A DNA stretch of 64,000 bases from Bradyrhizobium arachidis. Lineage in GTDB: Bacteria; Pseudomonadota; Alphaproteobacteria; Rhizobiales; Xanthobacteraceae. Position numbers and translations under genes: made by a program. This document shows, piece by piece, positions 8,039-16,701 of the stretch; position 1 is the stretch's first letter, and every line of letters begins with the position of its first letter. Where the stretch lies: positions 868,001 to 932,000 of the forward strand of contig NZ_CP077970.1 of assembly GCF_024758505.1 (NCBI RefSeq). The letters run 5' to 3'. The notes under the pieces were generated by a model. The model was not told where the DNA came from and did not search any database. It saw nothing but the letters and a program-made list of their open reading frames with translations.

Positions 8039-8560
8039 ATGAAGGTTCTGACGGGGTTGCTCGCGTTGGTGCTCTTGCTCGCGGGTATGGGGGTGTCTCA
8101 CGCAGTGGTCCGGATCGCGGATGATCGCGGCGGCAGGATCGGAACCTATGTCGACAAATACCAGGACCTGCGCCAGTCCGGCGAGACCGTGATCATCGAC
8201 GGGCTCTGCGCCTCGGCCTGCACCATCGTCCTCGGCGCCATTCCGTCCGATCGGATCTGCGTGACGTCGCATGCCACGCTCGGCTTCCACGCTGCCTGGG
8301 ACTTCGGCTCCAACGGCCGTGCGGTGACCAATCCCGAAGCCACCCACATGCTCTACTCGATGTACCCGTCGCACGTGCGGCGCTGGATATCACATCGCGG
8401 CGGCCTCACCCCGCGCATGATCTTCCTCAGGGGCAAGCAGCTGCAGTCGATGTACAAGCCCTGCTACCTGGACGCGCAGGCCTCGACCAACCGACCGTCG
8501 CGCCGGGCTCTCCCGCAAGCGGAACCGCTGGAGTCCGCCCGGGGTCAGCTGCTCCACTGA
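8039..8560 (+). CDS. Exported protein with ClpP/crotonase-like segment, hypothetical
   Basis: A 173-residue protein with a signal peptide (about residues 1-22, cleaved near VSHA). The mature part begins with VRIADDRGGRIGTYVDKY, then has VIIDGLCASACTIVLGAIP and HATLGFHAAW. That order, with a serine inside GLCASAC and a later histidine region, resembles periplasmic proteins with a ClpP-like fold (COG3904 type). The two cysteines around the serine may form a disulfide. Whether it is an active protease is not shown. The C-terminal 25 residues are low-complexity and basic. It is a single gene with its own promoter region of about 250 bases. Confidence 0.65.
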   Translation: MKVLTGLLALVLLLAGMGVSHAVVRIADDRGGRIGTYVDKYQDLRQSGETVIIDGLCASACTIVLGAIPSDRICVTSHATLGFHAAWDFGSNGRAVTNPEATHMLYSMYPSHVRRWISHRGGLTPRMIFLRGKQLQSMYKPCYLDAQASTNRPSRRALPQAEPLESARGQLLH

Positions 8561-8695
8561 TATCGCCCTGATCCCGGGGCAGGCGTTCCCTGGCCTGCCG
8601 GCAGCGCCTTGGCCTGCCGGCGGCGCTTGCCCAGACACAGACCTGCGCCTATTTGAAGGGCAGGGAAACCGGCGCGTATCGCCCCGGTCATTGTC

Positions 8696-8890
8696 ATGGC
8701 ACAACCACTGCAATCAGCGCATCCGGTATCGGACAATTCGCCCACTGCCGGCCGGACGCCGTCCGTGCTGCTATTTGCGGGCGCAGGGCTTGGCGGTCTC
8801 GCCGTGCTCGCCACGCTGGCGCTGTGGTTCCACTACGGCACCCAGGTGTTCTTCGAAACGATGAGGGCCGGCCTGTCCGCCTGCTTCTGA
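8696..8890 (+). CDS. Small single-pass membrane protein upstream of the Sco gene
   Basis: A 64-residue protein with a polar N-terminus of about 22 residues, one hydrophobic helix (VLLFAGAGLGGLAVLATLAL) and a short tail ending in a cysteine (GLSACF). It lies 25 bases ahead of the Sco gene on the same strand and is probably co-transcribed with it. No family is recognised. The context suggests a small partner in cytochrome oxidase assembly, but that is inference. The start at 8696 is an ATG with no strong ribosome site. Confidence 0.5.
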   Translation: MAQPLQSAHPVSDNSPTAGRTPSVLLFAGAGLGGLAVLATLALWFHYGTQVFFETMRAGLSACF

Positions 8891-8915
8891 TCTGTAAAAC
8901 GGGATTTCCTCCACG

Positions 8916-9506
8916 ATGAGCCGGACCGCCCGCCCGCTGGTGATCGCAACCGCCTTCGCCGCAAGCCTCGTCGTCGGGCTGCTGCTGATGTTCTGGGCCA
9001 TGGGCGGCGTGCGCAATGTCGCGCAGCCGGCCGCGATCGGCGGCCCGTTCCAGCTCACTGACCAGAACGGCAAGACCGTCACCGAGAAGGACCTCAAGGG
9101 CAAGCCGACCCTGATCTTCTTCGGCTACACCCACTGCCCCGACGTCTGCCCCACCTCGCTGTTCGAGATCTCCGAGGTCATGCGCGCGCTGGGCAAGGAT
9201 GCGGGCCGCGTCAACGCCGTTTTCATGTCGGTCGATCCCGAGCGCGACACGCCCGCGGTCATGAAGGACTATCTGTCGAGCTTTGATCCGCATCTGGCAG
9301 GCCTCTCCGGCGACCCGGCCGAGGTGGAGAAGGTGATCAAATCCTACCGGGTCTATGCCAAGAAGATCCCGGGCAAGGAGGGCGACTACACCATGGATCA
9401 CACCGCGCTGATCTATCTGATGGACCGCGAGGGCCGGTTCGTCTCGCCCTTCAACCTCAAGCGGACCCCCGAGGAAGCCGCCACGGACCTGAAGCGGTAT
9501 CTATGA
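8916..9506 (+). CDS. SCO1/SenC family copper chaperone
   Basis: A 196-residue membrane-anchored protein with an N-terminal helix (about residues 8-28, VIATAFAASLVVGLLLMFW) and a thioredoxin-like periplasmic domain. The copper-binding pair is in FGYTHCPDVCPTSL (CXXXC) and the distant histidine ligand is in DYTMDHTALIYLMD, which is complete for the family. FQLTDQNGK and FMSVDPERDTP are also characteristic. Sco proteins deliver copper to, or reduce cysteines of, the CuA site of cytochrome oxidase subunit II. No oxidase genes are in this window, so it acts in trans. Confidence 0.93.
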   Translation: MSRTARPLVIATAFAASLVVGLLLMFWAMGGVRNVAQPAAIGGPFQLTDQNGKTVTEKDLKGKPTLIFFGYTHCPDVCPTSLFEISEVMRALGKDAGRVNAVFMSVDPERDTPAVMKDYLSSFDPHLAGLSGDPAEVEKVIKSYRVYAKKIPGKEGDYTMDHTALIYLMDREGRFVSPFNLKRTPEEAATDLKRYL

Positions 9507-9601
9507 GGCCCCTGGACCGGGGGGTGAAACGGCGCTCGCGTTCCCAGCGGGATGGGCTATAAGGCCATCCAATTCCAACGAAATCCCGTTAATCTCCGCT
9601 G

Positions 9602-10531
9602 ATGGCTTCCTCGCAACAGGCCAAATCGCCCCCAATCCTCCGCCTGCTGGCCGCCCTTGCGGCCGGCGCGTGCCTGCTCGCGGGCATCCAGGGCGCCCGG
9701 GCGCAGCAGACCACCCCGCCGCCGAAGGCCGGGGCAAAACCGTCCGAGGCGGTGCCTCAGGCCGCCCCGCAGGCCGTGCCCGGCTTCTGGGACCCGCGCC
9801 GCCGCCCCGAGCGGCCGGACCTGTCGCGCCTGACCGTGATCCGCTTCCTGACCGAGACCGACTATCCGCCGTTCAACTACACCGGTGCCGACGGCAACCC
9901 GGCCGGCTTCAACGTCGATCTCGCGCGCGCGCTGTGCGACGAGATCAAGGTCACCTGCACCGTGCAGATGCGCCGCTTCGAGACGCTGGTCGACGCGCTG
10001 TCCTCGAACCGGGGCGATGCCATCATCGCCTCCATGGCGGTGAGCCCGCAGCTTCGCGCGCGCGTCGACTTCACCGATCCCTATTACCGCGTGCCGGCGC
10101 GCTTCGCCTCGCGCAAGGACGCTGTCATGCCGGAGATCCGCCCCGAATATCTCGAGGGCAAGAAGGTCGGCGTGATCGCGGGCTCGGCGCATGAGGCGTA
10201 CCTCAAGGCGATGTTCACCGACGCCGAGCTGCACGGCTATCCCAACGACGACGCGCTGCGGACCGCCTTGCGCCGCGGCGAGGTCGATTTCATCTTCGGC
10301 GACGCGATCTCGCTCGCATTCTGGATCAACGGCACGGATTCCGGCGATTGCTGCGCCTTCTCCGGTGGTCCCTTCGTCGAGAGCCGCTTCTTCGGCGAGG
10401 GCATCGGCATCGCCGTGCGCAAGGGCAACGATTTGTTGCGGCAGGCCTTGAACTGGGCGCTGTTCCGCGTCTGGGAAAAAGGCCGCTACACCGATCTGTG
10501 GCTGCGCTATTTCTCGGTGAGCCCGTTTTAG
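9602..10531 (+). CDS. Family 3 extracellular solute-binding protein
   Basis: A 309-residue exported protein. It has a signal peptide of about 35 residues, a proline- and alanine-rich linker to about residue 75, then a periplasmic binding domain. The domain starts LTVIRFLTETDYPPFNYTGADG and includes GFNVDLARALCDEI and DAIIASMAVSPQLRARVDFTDPYY, the classic family 3 (amino-acid type) signatures. The late segment EGIGIAVRKGNDLLRQALN closes the fold. No permease or ATPase gene is adjacent, so it is an orphan binding protein that could serve a distant ABC importer or have a sensory role. Confidence 0.88.
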   Translation: MASSQQAKSPPILRLLAALAAGACLLAGIQGARAQQTTPPPKAGAKPSEAVPQAAPQAVPGFWDPRRRPERPDLSRLTVIRFLTETDYPPFNYTGADGNPAGFNVDLARALCDEIKVTCTVQMRRFETLVDALSSNRGDAIIASMAVSPQLRARVDFTDPYYRVPARFASRKDAVMPEIRPEYLEGKKVGVIAGSAHEAYLKAMFTDAELHGYPNDDALRTALRRGEVDFIFGDAISLAFWINGTDSGDCCAFSGGPFVESRFFGEGIGIAVRKGNDLLRQALNWALFRVWEKGRYTDLWLRYFSVSPF

Positions 10532-10543
10532 CCACCAACACAC

Positions 10544-10662
10544 CGTCATTCCGGGGCGCCTCGTAGAGGCGAACCCCAATTCGCAATTGCGAATTGTGGA
10601 ATCTCGAGATTGTGGCGCGAGATTCCGGGTTCACTCGCTGGCGCAAGTGCCCCGGAATGACG
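10544..10662. repeat. Long inverted-repeat element between binding protein and lysK
   Basis: Outer arms CGTCATTCCGGGG (10544-10556) and CCCCGGAATGACG (10650-10662) are perfect 13-bp complements. A perfect 20-bp palindrome lies inside at 10578-10597 (CAATTCGCAA and its complement), along with a further stem around GAATCTCG. The cruciform-like layout resembles other elements in this window. It may terminate the upstream gene. A partial relative begins near 60342. Confidence 0.7.
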
Positions 10663-10721
10663 AGAACGCGTCTTTTGCATTCTGCCCGGAAATCGCTATT
10701 TTCCGCGGCCCGGAGGCCTAA

Positions 10722-12365
10722 ATGTCTGTCATCGATCCCGCCGCAAGCCCGAGCGATCTTCGCGCGCTCGCCGAACAATCCAACGCCTGGCCGTTCGAGC
10801 AGGCGAAGGCGCTTGTCGCACGGCTGAAGAAAAGCCCGAAGGACGAGGTGTTGTTCGAGACCGGCTACGGTCCGTCCGGCCTGCCGCATATCGGCACTTT
10901 TGGCGAGGTCGCGCGCACCTTGATGGTGCGCCATGCCTTCCGCGTGCTCACTGAAGACAAGGTCAAGACGCGGCTGCTCGCCTTTTCCGACGACATGGAC
11001 GGCCTGCGCAAGGTGCCGGACAACGTGCCCAATCGCGACATGATGGCGGCCCATCTCGGCAAGCCGCTGTCGCGCGTGCCGGACCCGTTCTCCAACGAGC
11101 ATCCCTCGTTCGGCGCCGCCAACAACGCGCGGCTGCGCGCGTTCCTCGACCACTTCGGCTTCGACTACGAGTTCGCCAGCGCGACCAACTACTACACGTC
11201 GGGCCGTTTCGACGCGACGCTGCTGAAGATGCTCGCCGCCTACGACAAGGTGATGGCGATCATCTTGCCGACGCTGGGGCCGGACCGCCGCGCGACCTAT
11301 TCGCCGTTCCTGCCAATCAGCAAGACTACCGGCGTCGTCCTCCAGGTACCGATGATCCGCCGCGACGTTGCCGCCGGCACGGTCACCTATGTCGATCCTG
11401 ATACCGACGAGGAAGTCGAAACGCCGGTGACGGGCGGCAACGTCAAGTGCCAGTGGAAGGCGGACTGGGCGTTGCGCTGGGTCGCGCTCGGGGTCGACTA
11501 CGAGATGGCCGGCAAGGATTTGATCGATTCCGTGAAGCTCTCGGGCCAGATCGCGCGCGCGCTCGGCGGCACGCCGCCCGAGGGCTTCAATTACGAGCTC
11601 TTCCTCGACGAGCAGGGGCAAAAAATCTCGAAGTCGAAGGGCAATGGTCTGACCATCGACGAATGGCTGCGCTACGCCTCGCCGGAATCGCTGACGCTGT
11701 TCATGTATCGCGAGCCCAAGGCGGCGAAGCGGCTCTATTTCGACGTCATCCCGCGCAACGTCGACGACTATCAGCAGTTCCTCGACGGCTTTCCTCGGCA
11801 GGACGCCAAGCAGCAGCTCGGCAATCCGGTCTGGCATATCCATCACGGCCAGCCGCCGAAGGCCGACATGCCCGTGACGTTCCAGCTCCTGTTGACGCTG
11901 GTGTCGTCGTCGAATGCGGAGAACGCCGAAACGTTGTGGGGTTTTATCGGTCGCTATCGACCGGGAGTCACCGCGAAGACGCATCCGAAGCTCGATGCGA
12001 TGGTCGGCTACGCCATCAACTACTATCGCGACTTCGTGGCGCCGACAAAGCAGTTCCGCGAGCCGAGCGATGGCGAGCGCGCCGCGTTGCAGGATTTGCG
12101 CGATGCGCTCTCGCAGCTCCCGCAGGAAGCATCCGCCGAAGACATCCAGAACGTCGTCTACGAGATCGGCCGCCGCGAGCCGTTCCTCGACCAGGTCAAG
12201 AAGGGCAAGGACGGCCGTCCCGGCGTGACGCTCGACTGGTTCAACATGCTCTACCAGGTGCTGCTGGGACAGGAGAAGGGCCCGCGCTTCGGCTCCTTCG
12301 TCGCGGTGTACGGTGTGGCGAATGCCGTCAACATGATCGACGGCGCGCTGGCGCGTAGCGCGTAG
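10722..12365 (+). CDS. lysK: Lysine--tRNA ligase, class I
   Basis: A 547-residue class I lysyl-tRNA synthetase, the form found in archaea and most alphaproteobacteria and unrelated to the class II LysS. The ATP-binding HIGH-like motif is PHIGTF at residues 55-60, and the KMSKS-like loop is KISKSKGNG near residue 304. The characteristic [11 protein letters not shown] and [21 protein letters not shown] segments are present, including the C-terminal alpha-helix cage that reads the anticodon. The gene has its own upstream gap, which contains an inverted-repeat element, and is followed by another. It is essential if no class II copy exists elsewhere. Confidence 0.95.
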   Translation: MSVIDPAASPSDLRALAEQSNAWPFEQAKALVARLKKSPKDEVLFETGYGPSGLPHIGTFGEVARTLMVRHAFRVLTEDKVKTRLLAFSDDMDGLRKVPDNVPNRDMMAAHLGKPLSRVPDPFSNEHPSFGAANNARLRAFLDHFGFDYEFASATNYYTSGRFDATLLKMLAAYDKVMAIILPTLGPDRRATYSPFLPISKTTGVVLQVPMIRRDVAAGTVTYVDPDTDEEVETPVTGGNVKCQWKADWALRWVALGVDYEMAGKDLIDSVKLSGQIARALGGTPPEGFNYELFLDEQGQKISKSKGNGLTIDEWLRYASPESLTLFMYREPKAAKRLYFDVIPRNVDDYQQFLDGFPRQDAKQQLGNPVWHIHHGQPPKADMPVTFQLLLTLVSSSNAENAETLWGFIGRYRPGVTAKTHPKLDAMVGYAINYYRDFVAPTKQFREPSDGERAALQDLRDALSQLPQEASAEDIQNVVYEIGRREPFLDQVKKGKDGRPGVTLDWFNMLYQVLLGQEKGPRFGSFVAVYGVANAVNMIDGALARSA

Positions 12366-12372
12366 CCTTGCT

Positions 12373-12531
12373 GTCGTCCCGGACATGCGCGCCATAAGCG
12401 CGCGCCGATCCGGGACCCATAGCCACGGGGAGAAGTCGTCGCGCGAAGTGGCGACCACGAGTCTTCGCCAAACTACTCCCTGTGGTTGGGGCCCGGCCCC
12501 CGTGCGCAATTGCGCACCAGGCCGGGACGAC
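12373..12531. repeat. Inverted-repeat element downstream of lysK
   Basis: The element begins GTCGTCCCGG and ends with the complement CCGGGACGAC, enclosing further complementary blocks. It shares ACCACGAGTCTTCGCCAAAC and both ends with the element at 53541-53674, so the two are copies of one dispersed family. The gap from lysK to the aldolase gene (12366-12719, 354 bases) holds this element, then about 190 bases in which I see no gene. Confidence 0.75.
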
Positions 12532-12719
12532 ACTGCTGTTGCTGCGATAGCGCGGCTCCGTCACCTCCCCGCGCCCCCATCCCGCAAATCCGGATGGGAG
12601 GCCCGCGGCAATTTCAGCCGACGCCACCCTGAATTGCGCTAGACTGGCCGCATAAGAGCCCGGGCGTCCGCTGCAAAAATCGTCCCGGACCATAACAAGA
12701 GGTCAGCAGGGAGGATGTC

Positions 12720-13505
12720 ATGCAGTTCAGGGTCTCGCCAAACTCGCTCCGCAACAGCCTGAGCGAGGAGCAATGGCAGGCGCGGGTCGATCTCGCCGCC
12801 GCTCATCGTCTCGCCTACATGCATGGCTTCTCCGAAGGCATCTTCAATCATCTGACTCTTGTGGTGCCGGGCGCGAGCGACCGTTACTACCAGATCCCGT
12901 TCGGCATGCACTGGTCGGAGGTGACGGCGTCCTCCTTCATGGAAGTCGGCATCGACGACGGCGAGGTGAAGAGCGGCGAGGGCGAGGTCGAGCGTTCCTG
13001 CTTCTGCATCCATGCGCCGATCCACAAGGCGCTGCCGAAGGCGAAGGCCGTGTTTCACACCCACATGCCCTATGCCAGCGCGTTGACGCGGCTGGAGGAT
13101 CCCCGCATCAAGGAGATCGGCCAGACCGAGGTCGGGCTATCAGGCCTCATTGCCTATGACGACGAATATTCCGGGCCCGCGCTCGATCCGGCCGAAGGCG
13201 CGCGGCTCGCTGGTGTGATCGGCGACAAGGGCGTCCTGTTCATGGCCAATCATGGCATCACGACCGTCGGTGAGAGCGTCGCAGATGCCTACGACAGACT
13301 CTACTATGTCGAACGCGCCGCACAGGTGCAAATCTACGCGATGTGGACAGGGCAGCGCTTGAAGCAGCTTCCGGCGCCGGTGGTCGCGAAGACGCAGCGC
13401 GATTACAGGGACGATCATCTCTACAAGGGGCCGACGCCCTCGCAGCGTCACTTCGATGCGCTCAAGCGCCTGCTGGATCGCAAGGAGCCGGATTACGCGG
13501 AGTAG
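12720..13505 (+). CDS. Class II aldolase/adducin family protein
   Basis: A 261-residue protein of the class II aldolase/adducin family. Zinc-ligand histidines are visible in VFHTHMPYASAL, and a third lies in LFMANHGITTVGES. EGIFNHLTLVVPG near the N-terminus corresponds to the substrate phosphate or carboxylate loop. The family includes fuculose- and ribulose-phosphate aldolases and epimerases as well as decarboxylase-like members. The subgroup here (RVDLAAAHRLAYMHG start) is usually left without a defined substrate. It is a single gene, convergent with phnF, from which it is separated by an inverted-repeat element. Confidence 0.85.
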   Translation: MQFRVSPNSLRNSLSEEQWQARVDLAAAHRLAYMHGFSEGIFNHLTLVVPGASDRYYQIPFGMHWSEVTASSFMEVGIDDGEVKSGEGEVERSCFCIHAPIHKALPKAKAVFHTHMPYASALTRLEDPRIKEIGQTEVGLSGLIAYDDEYSGPALDPAEGARLAGVIGDKGVLFMANHGITTVGESVADAYDRLYYVERAAQVQIYAMWTGQRLKQLPAPVVAKTQRDYRDDHLYKGPTPSQRHFDALKRLLDRKEPDYAE

Positions 13506-13527
13506 ATCTAGCCAAGCGCTCGGAATC

Positions 13528-13666
13528 GTAGGGTGGGTTAGCCTTGCGACTGCGCGAAGCGTAGTCGCTGGGCGTAACCCACCTCTTTTGTTTCCGCGTT
13601 GACAGAAGTGGTGGGTTACGCCGTGCGGCCTGCGCTTCGCGCAGCCACGGGGCAAACCCACCCTAC
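13528..13666. repeat. Inverted-repeat element between convergent aldolase and phnF genes
   Basis: GTAGGGTGGGTT (13528-13539) pairs with AACCCACCCTAC (13655-13666). Internally GGGCGTAACCCACC and GTGGGTTACGCC form a second stem, and the GCGCGAAGCG / CGCTTCGCGC blocks a third. Lying between converging genes, it probably also works as a bidirectional terminator. Confidence 0.7.
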
Positions 13667-13676
13667 AAGAGCGCCG

Positions 13677-14408
13677 TCACCCGTTCTCGATCAAGAACTC
13701 CACCCGCTCCGCGGCAAATCGCGAGCGCTTCGTCACCAGCGGCTTCCCCTGCGGATCGACATCGGTCGAATCCACCACCAGGATCGGCCGCCCCAACGCA
13801 AGATCGAGCCGCGCCGCATCTGTGGCGTCGACGATCCCTGCCGTAATCCGCGTCGAGCCGCGCGCGTAGTCGCGGACGCCGTAATGCGCCAGCAGTTTTG
13901 TCATCGAGCGCGTCGCGGCGAAGACGTTGCCGGCGTCCGGAAACAGTTCGGCCGATAGCCAGGACGTCGAGACGCAGATCGGCGTGCGGTCGGCGAGCCG
14001 CAGCGCTTCGATCCGGATCAGCGGTGCGCCGCTTTTCAAGCCGAGTTCGCGCGCGAGTTCGCGGCTTGCCGCTTCCTCCGATGCCTCGATCAACTGTCCG
14101 CGCGGCTCGCGGCCGCCGGCGCCGACGATCTCGGAGAAGCGGGTCCGTGAACGAAGGGGATAGGCGAGGCGCTGGGCCTCGACATAGGTGCCGCTGCCGC
14201 GCTCGGCGCGCACCAGGCCGCGTTCGGCAAGCGCCGCGAGCGCGCGCCGCACGGTGTGGCGGTTCACGCGATAGGTCTCGGCGATCTCCATCTCGCCCGG
14301 CAGTTTTTCGCCGGCGGCAAAGCGGCCGTCGGCGATGCCGCGCTCGATGCCGTCGGCAACGAGGCGCCACAGCGCGACGCCGGATGAGGCGGTGTCCTGC
14401 AGGCTCAT
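13677..14408 (-). CDS. phnF: Phosphonate metabolism transcriptional regulator PhnF (GntR/HutC family)
   Basis: A 243-residue regulator. The N-terminal winged helix-turn-helix of the GntR type spans about residues 12-75 (LWRLVADGIERGIADGRFAAGEKLPGEMEIAETYRVNRHTVRRAL). A UTRA ligand-binding domain of the HutC subfamily follows at about 95-240. It is transcribed divergently from phnG, and a perfect palindrome lies between the two genes. PhnF proteins repress C-P lyase operons and respond to a phosphonate, phosphate or pathway intermediate. Both family and position support the assignment. Confidence 0.92.
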   Translation of the reverse strand: MSLQDTASSGVALWRLVADGIERGIADGRFAAGEKLPGEMEIAETYRVNRHTVRRALAALAERGLVRAERGSGTYVEAQRLAYPLRSRTRFSEIVGAGGREPRGQLIEASEEAASRELARELGLKSGAPLIRIEALRLADRTPICVSTSWLSAELFPDAGNVFAATRSMTKLLAHYGVRDYARGSTRITAGIVDATDAARLDLALGRPILVVDSTDVDPQGKPLVTKRSRFAAERVEFLIENG

Positions 14409-14472
14409 GACGAGACCAAGCCTAGCTCCAAAATCACACGATTGTCACGAAACAGTCATGGCGCTTCATTAT

Positions 14473-14500
14473 GAAGTTGTCTATTATCATAGACAACTTC
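14473..14500. promoter_or_regulatory. Perfect palindrome between phnF and phnG, probable PhnF operator
   Basis: GAAGTTGTCTAT (14473-14484), a TATC spacer, then ATAGACAACTTC (14489-14500): 12-bp perfect arms centred in the intergenic region. It ends 24 bases before the phnG start at 14525 and begins 64 bases upstream of the phnF start. It could therefore control both promoters. The GTCTA/TAGAC core is similar to operators reported for HutC-type PhnF regulators. Confidence 0.8.
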
Positions 14501-14524
14501 GATCCGGCAAGTTTGGCGATCAAC

Positions 14525-14980
14525 ATGACCCAGCAGGACAGTCAGCAAATCCAGCGCAAGGCCGCGATGGCCGTGCTGGTGCACGCAGAGGCGGGCGAGA
14601 TCGCCGCCCGTCTCCGCAACATCGCCCTGCCGGCCTATGAGGCGCTGCGGGAGGCAGAAAACGGCCTCGTTATGCTGCGCGGCCGGATCGGCGGCGACGG
14701 CGCGCCGTTCAATCTGGGCGAGGCGACCGTGTCGCGCGCGGCCGTGCGGCTCCCCAGTGGCGAGGTCGGTTTTGGCTACACGCTCGGCCGCGACGGAGAG
14801 AAAGCCAGGTTGATCGCGCTGTGCGACGCGCTGGTGCAGTCGAAGGACTTTGGGACCGCTGTCGAGCGGGAGGTCGTTGCGCCGCTCCGCGCGAGCCTCG
14901 CCGCGCAGCGCAAGCGGCGGGCCGCCGAGACGGCGGCGACGAAGGTTGATTTCTACACCATGGTGCGCGGTGAAGGGTGA
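14525..14980 (+). CDS. phnG: Phosphonate C-P lyase system protein PhnG
   Basis: A 151-residue subunit of the C-P lyase core complex (PhnGHIJ). Recognisable segments are NLGEATVSRAAVRL and GFGYTLGRDGEKARLIALCDAL, with AVEREVVAPLRASLAAQ in the C-terminal half. The ATG at 14525 is preferred to an in-frame ATG at 14471, which would place the operator palindrome inside the coding region. The enzyme assembly, with PhnI as nucleosidase, joins a phosphonate to the ribose of ATP with loss of adenine. phnH follows after 4 bases, so the genes are tightly coupled. Confidence 0.92.
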   Translation: MTQQDSQQIQRKAAMAVLVHAEAGEIAARLRNIALPAYEALREAENGLVMLRGRIGGDGAPFNLGEATVSRAAVRLPSGEVGFGYTLGRDGEKARLIALCDALVQSKDFGTAVEREVVAPLRASLAAQRKRRAAETAATKVDFYTMVRGEG

Positions 14981-14984
14981 GGCC

Positions 14985-15596
14985 ATGACCACGATTGCGG
15001 AACTGCCGCCGGGCTTTGCGGACAAGGTGTTGTCGGCGCAGTCGACGTTTCGCTCCGTCATGGATGCGATGGCGCGGCCCGGCTCGGTGCAGCGGATCGC
15101 GCCGGTCGCCGGCACGCCTGGTCCGATGATGCGCGGCACAGCCGCGATCGCGCTGACGCTGTTCGACCACGACACGCCGCTCTGGCTGGATGCGCAAATG
15201 CGTGAGAGTTCTGACGTTCTGAAGTGGCTGAAATTCCACACCGGCGCGCCGGTGGTGCACGATTCGTCCGTCGCGAGCTTTGCGCTCATTGCCGATGGCG
15301 CGGCGCTTCCCCCGCTGGAGCGCTTTGCGCTCGGCAGCAACGAATATCCGGATCGTTCGACCATGGTCATCCTCCAGGTCGAGAGCCTGTCCGACGGATG
15401 CGCCTATGAATTGCGCGGGCCGGGCATCGACGGCGCCGCCCAATTTCAGGCCGCGATCAAGCCTGCCGACCTGTTCGAACGTCTGCGCATCAACGAGGCG
15501 TTGTTTCCACGCGGTATCGACGTCGTGCTGGTAGCCGATGTATCAGTGGTTGCGATCCCCCGCACCACGCGCCTCGTGACGAAGGGAAGTCAGTAG
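14985..15596 (+). CDS. phnH: Phosphonate C-P lyase system protein PhnH
   Basis: A 203-residue C-P lyase core subunit. The family hallmarks are the early TFRSVMDAMARPGSVQRI segment, RGTAAIALTLFDHDTPLWL and the central FHTGAPVVHDSSVASFALI. ELRGPGIDGAAQF and the C-terminal RGIDVVLVADVSVVAIPRTT are also present. PhnH is required structurally in the PhnGHIJ complex and has no demonstrated independent catalysis. The ATG at 14985 follows phnG by 4 bases with GGTGAGG upstream, and phnI begins one base after the stop. The length is normal for the family. Confidence 0.93.
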   Translation: MTTIAELPPGFADKVLSAQSTFRSVMDAMARPGSVQRIAPVAGTPGPMMRGTAAIALTLFDHDTPLWLDAQMRESSDVLKWLKFHTGAPVVHDSSVASFALIADGAALPPLERFALGSNEYPDRSTMVILQVESLSDGCAYELRGPGIDGAAQFQAAIKPADLFERLRINEALFPRGIDVVLVADVSVVAIPRTTRLVTKGSQ

Positions 15597-15597
15597 A

Positions 15598-16701
15598 ATG
15601 TACGTCGCAGTCAAGGGCGGTGAACGCGCCATCGAGAACGCTCACCGCCTGCTCGCGCATGCGCGCCGCGGCGACCAGAGCGTTGCCGAGGTGACGCTCA
15701 GTCAGATCTCCGAGCAGCTTGGGCTTGCGGTCGACCGCGTCATGAGCGAGGGCTCGCTCTATGACCGCGAGCTCGCAGCGCTTGCGATCAAGCAGGCGCG
15801 CGGCGACATGATCGAGGCGATCTTCCTGGTCCGCGCCTTCCGCGCCACGCTGCCGCGCTTCGGCGCGAGCGAGCCGACCGATACCGGCGCGATGCGCGTC
15901 GAGCGGCGGGTGTCCTCGACCTTCAAGGACATTCCGGGCGGCCAGATCCTCGGGCCGACCTTTGACTATACCCACCGTCTGCTCGATCCGGCGCTGGCCG
16001 AGGGCTTTGTGCCGGAAGCGCCCGCGATGGCTGAAGCGAACACTGCGGCGACGCCGCGCGTCACCGACATTTTGGGGCGTGACGGCCTGATCGAGCCATC
16101 GCCGCACGCCGCGCCGGATGCGCCGGTCGGCGATCTCACGCGTGAGCCGCTCAACTTCCCGGCCGATCGCGACCTGCGCCTGCAAAATCTCGCGCGCGGC
16201 GACGAAGGCTTTCTGCTTGCGATGGGCTATTCCACCCAGCGCGGCTACGGCCGCAACCATCCCTTCGCCGGCGAGATTCGTTTTGGCGAGGTCGAGGTCG
16301 AGTTTTTCGCCGAAGACGTTGGCTTTGCCGTGCCGCTGGGTTCGATCGAGCTCACGGAATGCCAGATGGTGAATCAGTTCAAGGGCTCGGCGACGGAAGC
16401 GCCGTGCTTTACCCGCGGCTACGGCCTCGCCTTCGGGCAGAGCGAGCGCAAGACCATGTCGATGGCGCTGGTCGATCGCGCGCTGCGCGCCCGCGAACTC
16501 GGCGAAGAGGTGAGGGCGCCGGCGCAGGACGAGGAATTCGTGATGTCGCATTCGGACAACGTCCAGGCGACCGGTTTTGTCGAACATCTGAAGCTGCCGC
16601 ATTATGTCGACTTCCAGTCCGAGCTTGGCCTCTTGCGCAAGCTGCGTCGGGAGTTCGCCGAAGCCAATGATGCCGAGCCCATGCAGGAGGCTGCGGAATG
16701 A
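15598..16701 (+). CDS. phnI: Phosphonate C-P lyase system protein PhnI
   Basis: A 367-residue core subunit. It begins MYVAVKGGERAIENAHRLL, the standard PhnI start. Further signatures are RRVSSTFKDIPGGQILGPTFDYTHRLLD at about residues 103-130, GFLLAMGYSTQRGYGRNHPF at about 203-222 and SHSDNVQATGFVEHLKLPHY near the C-terminus. PhnI, helped by PhnG, H and L, catalyses exchange of adenine for phosphonate on ATP, giving a ribose 1-phosphonate 5-triphosphate. The stop overlaps the phnJ start as ATGA at 16698-16701. Confidence 0.95.
   Translation: MYVAVKGGERAIENAHRLLAHARRGDQSVAEVTLSQISEQLGLAVDRVMSEGSLYDRELAALAIKQARGDMIEAIFLVRAFRATLPRFGASEPTDTGAMRVERRVSSTFKDIPGGQILGPTFDYTHRLLDPALAEGFVPEAPAMAEANTAATPRVTDILGRDGLIEPSPHAAPDAPVGDLTREPLNFPADRDLRLQNLARGDEGFLLAMGYSTQRGYGRNHPFAGEIRFGEVEVEFFAEDVGFAVPLGSIELTECQMVNQFKGSATEAPCFTRGYGLAFGQSERKTMSMALVDRALRARELGEEVRAPAQDEEFVMSHSDNVQATGFVEHLKLPHYVDFQSELGLLRKLRREFAEANDAEPMQEAAE

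Noticed and set aside
14471..14524. N-terminal extension of phnG to the ATG at 14471
   Set aside because: It would place the perfect operator palindrome inside the coding region and adds residues unlike PhnG; the ATG at 14525 fits the family.
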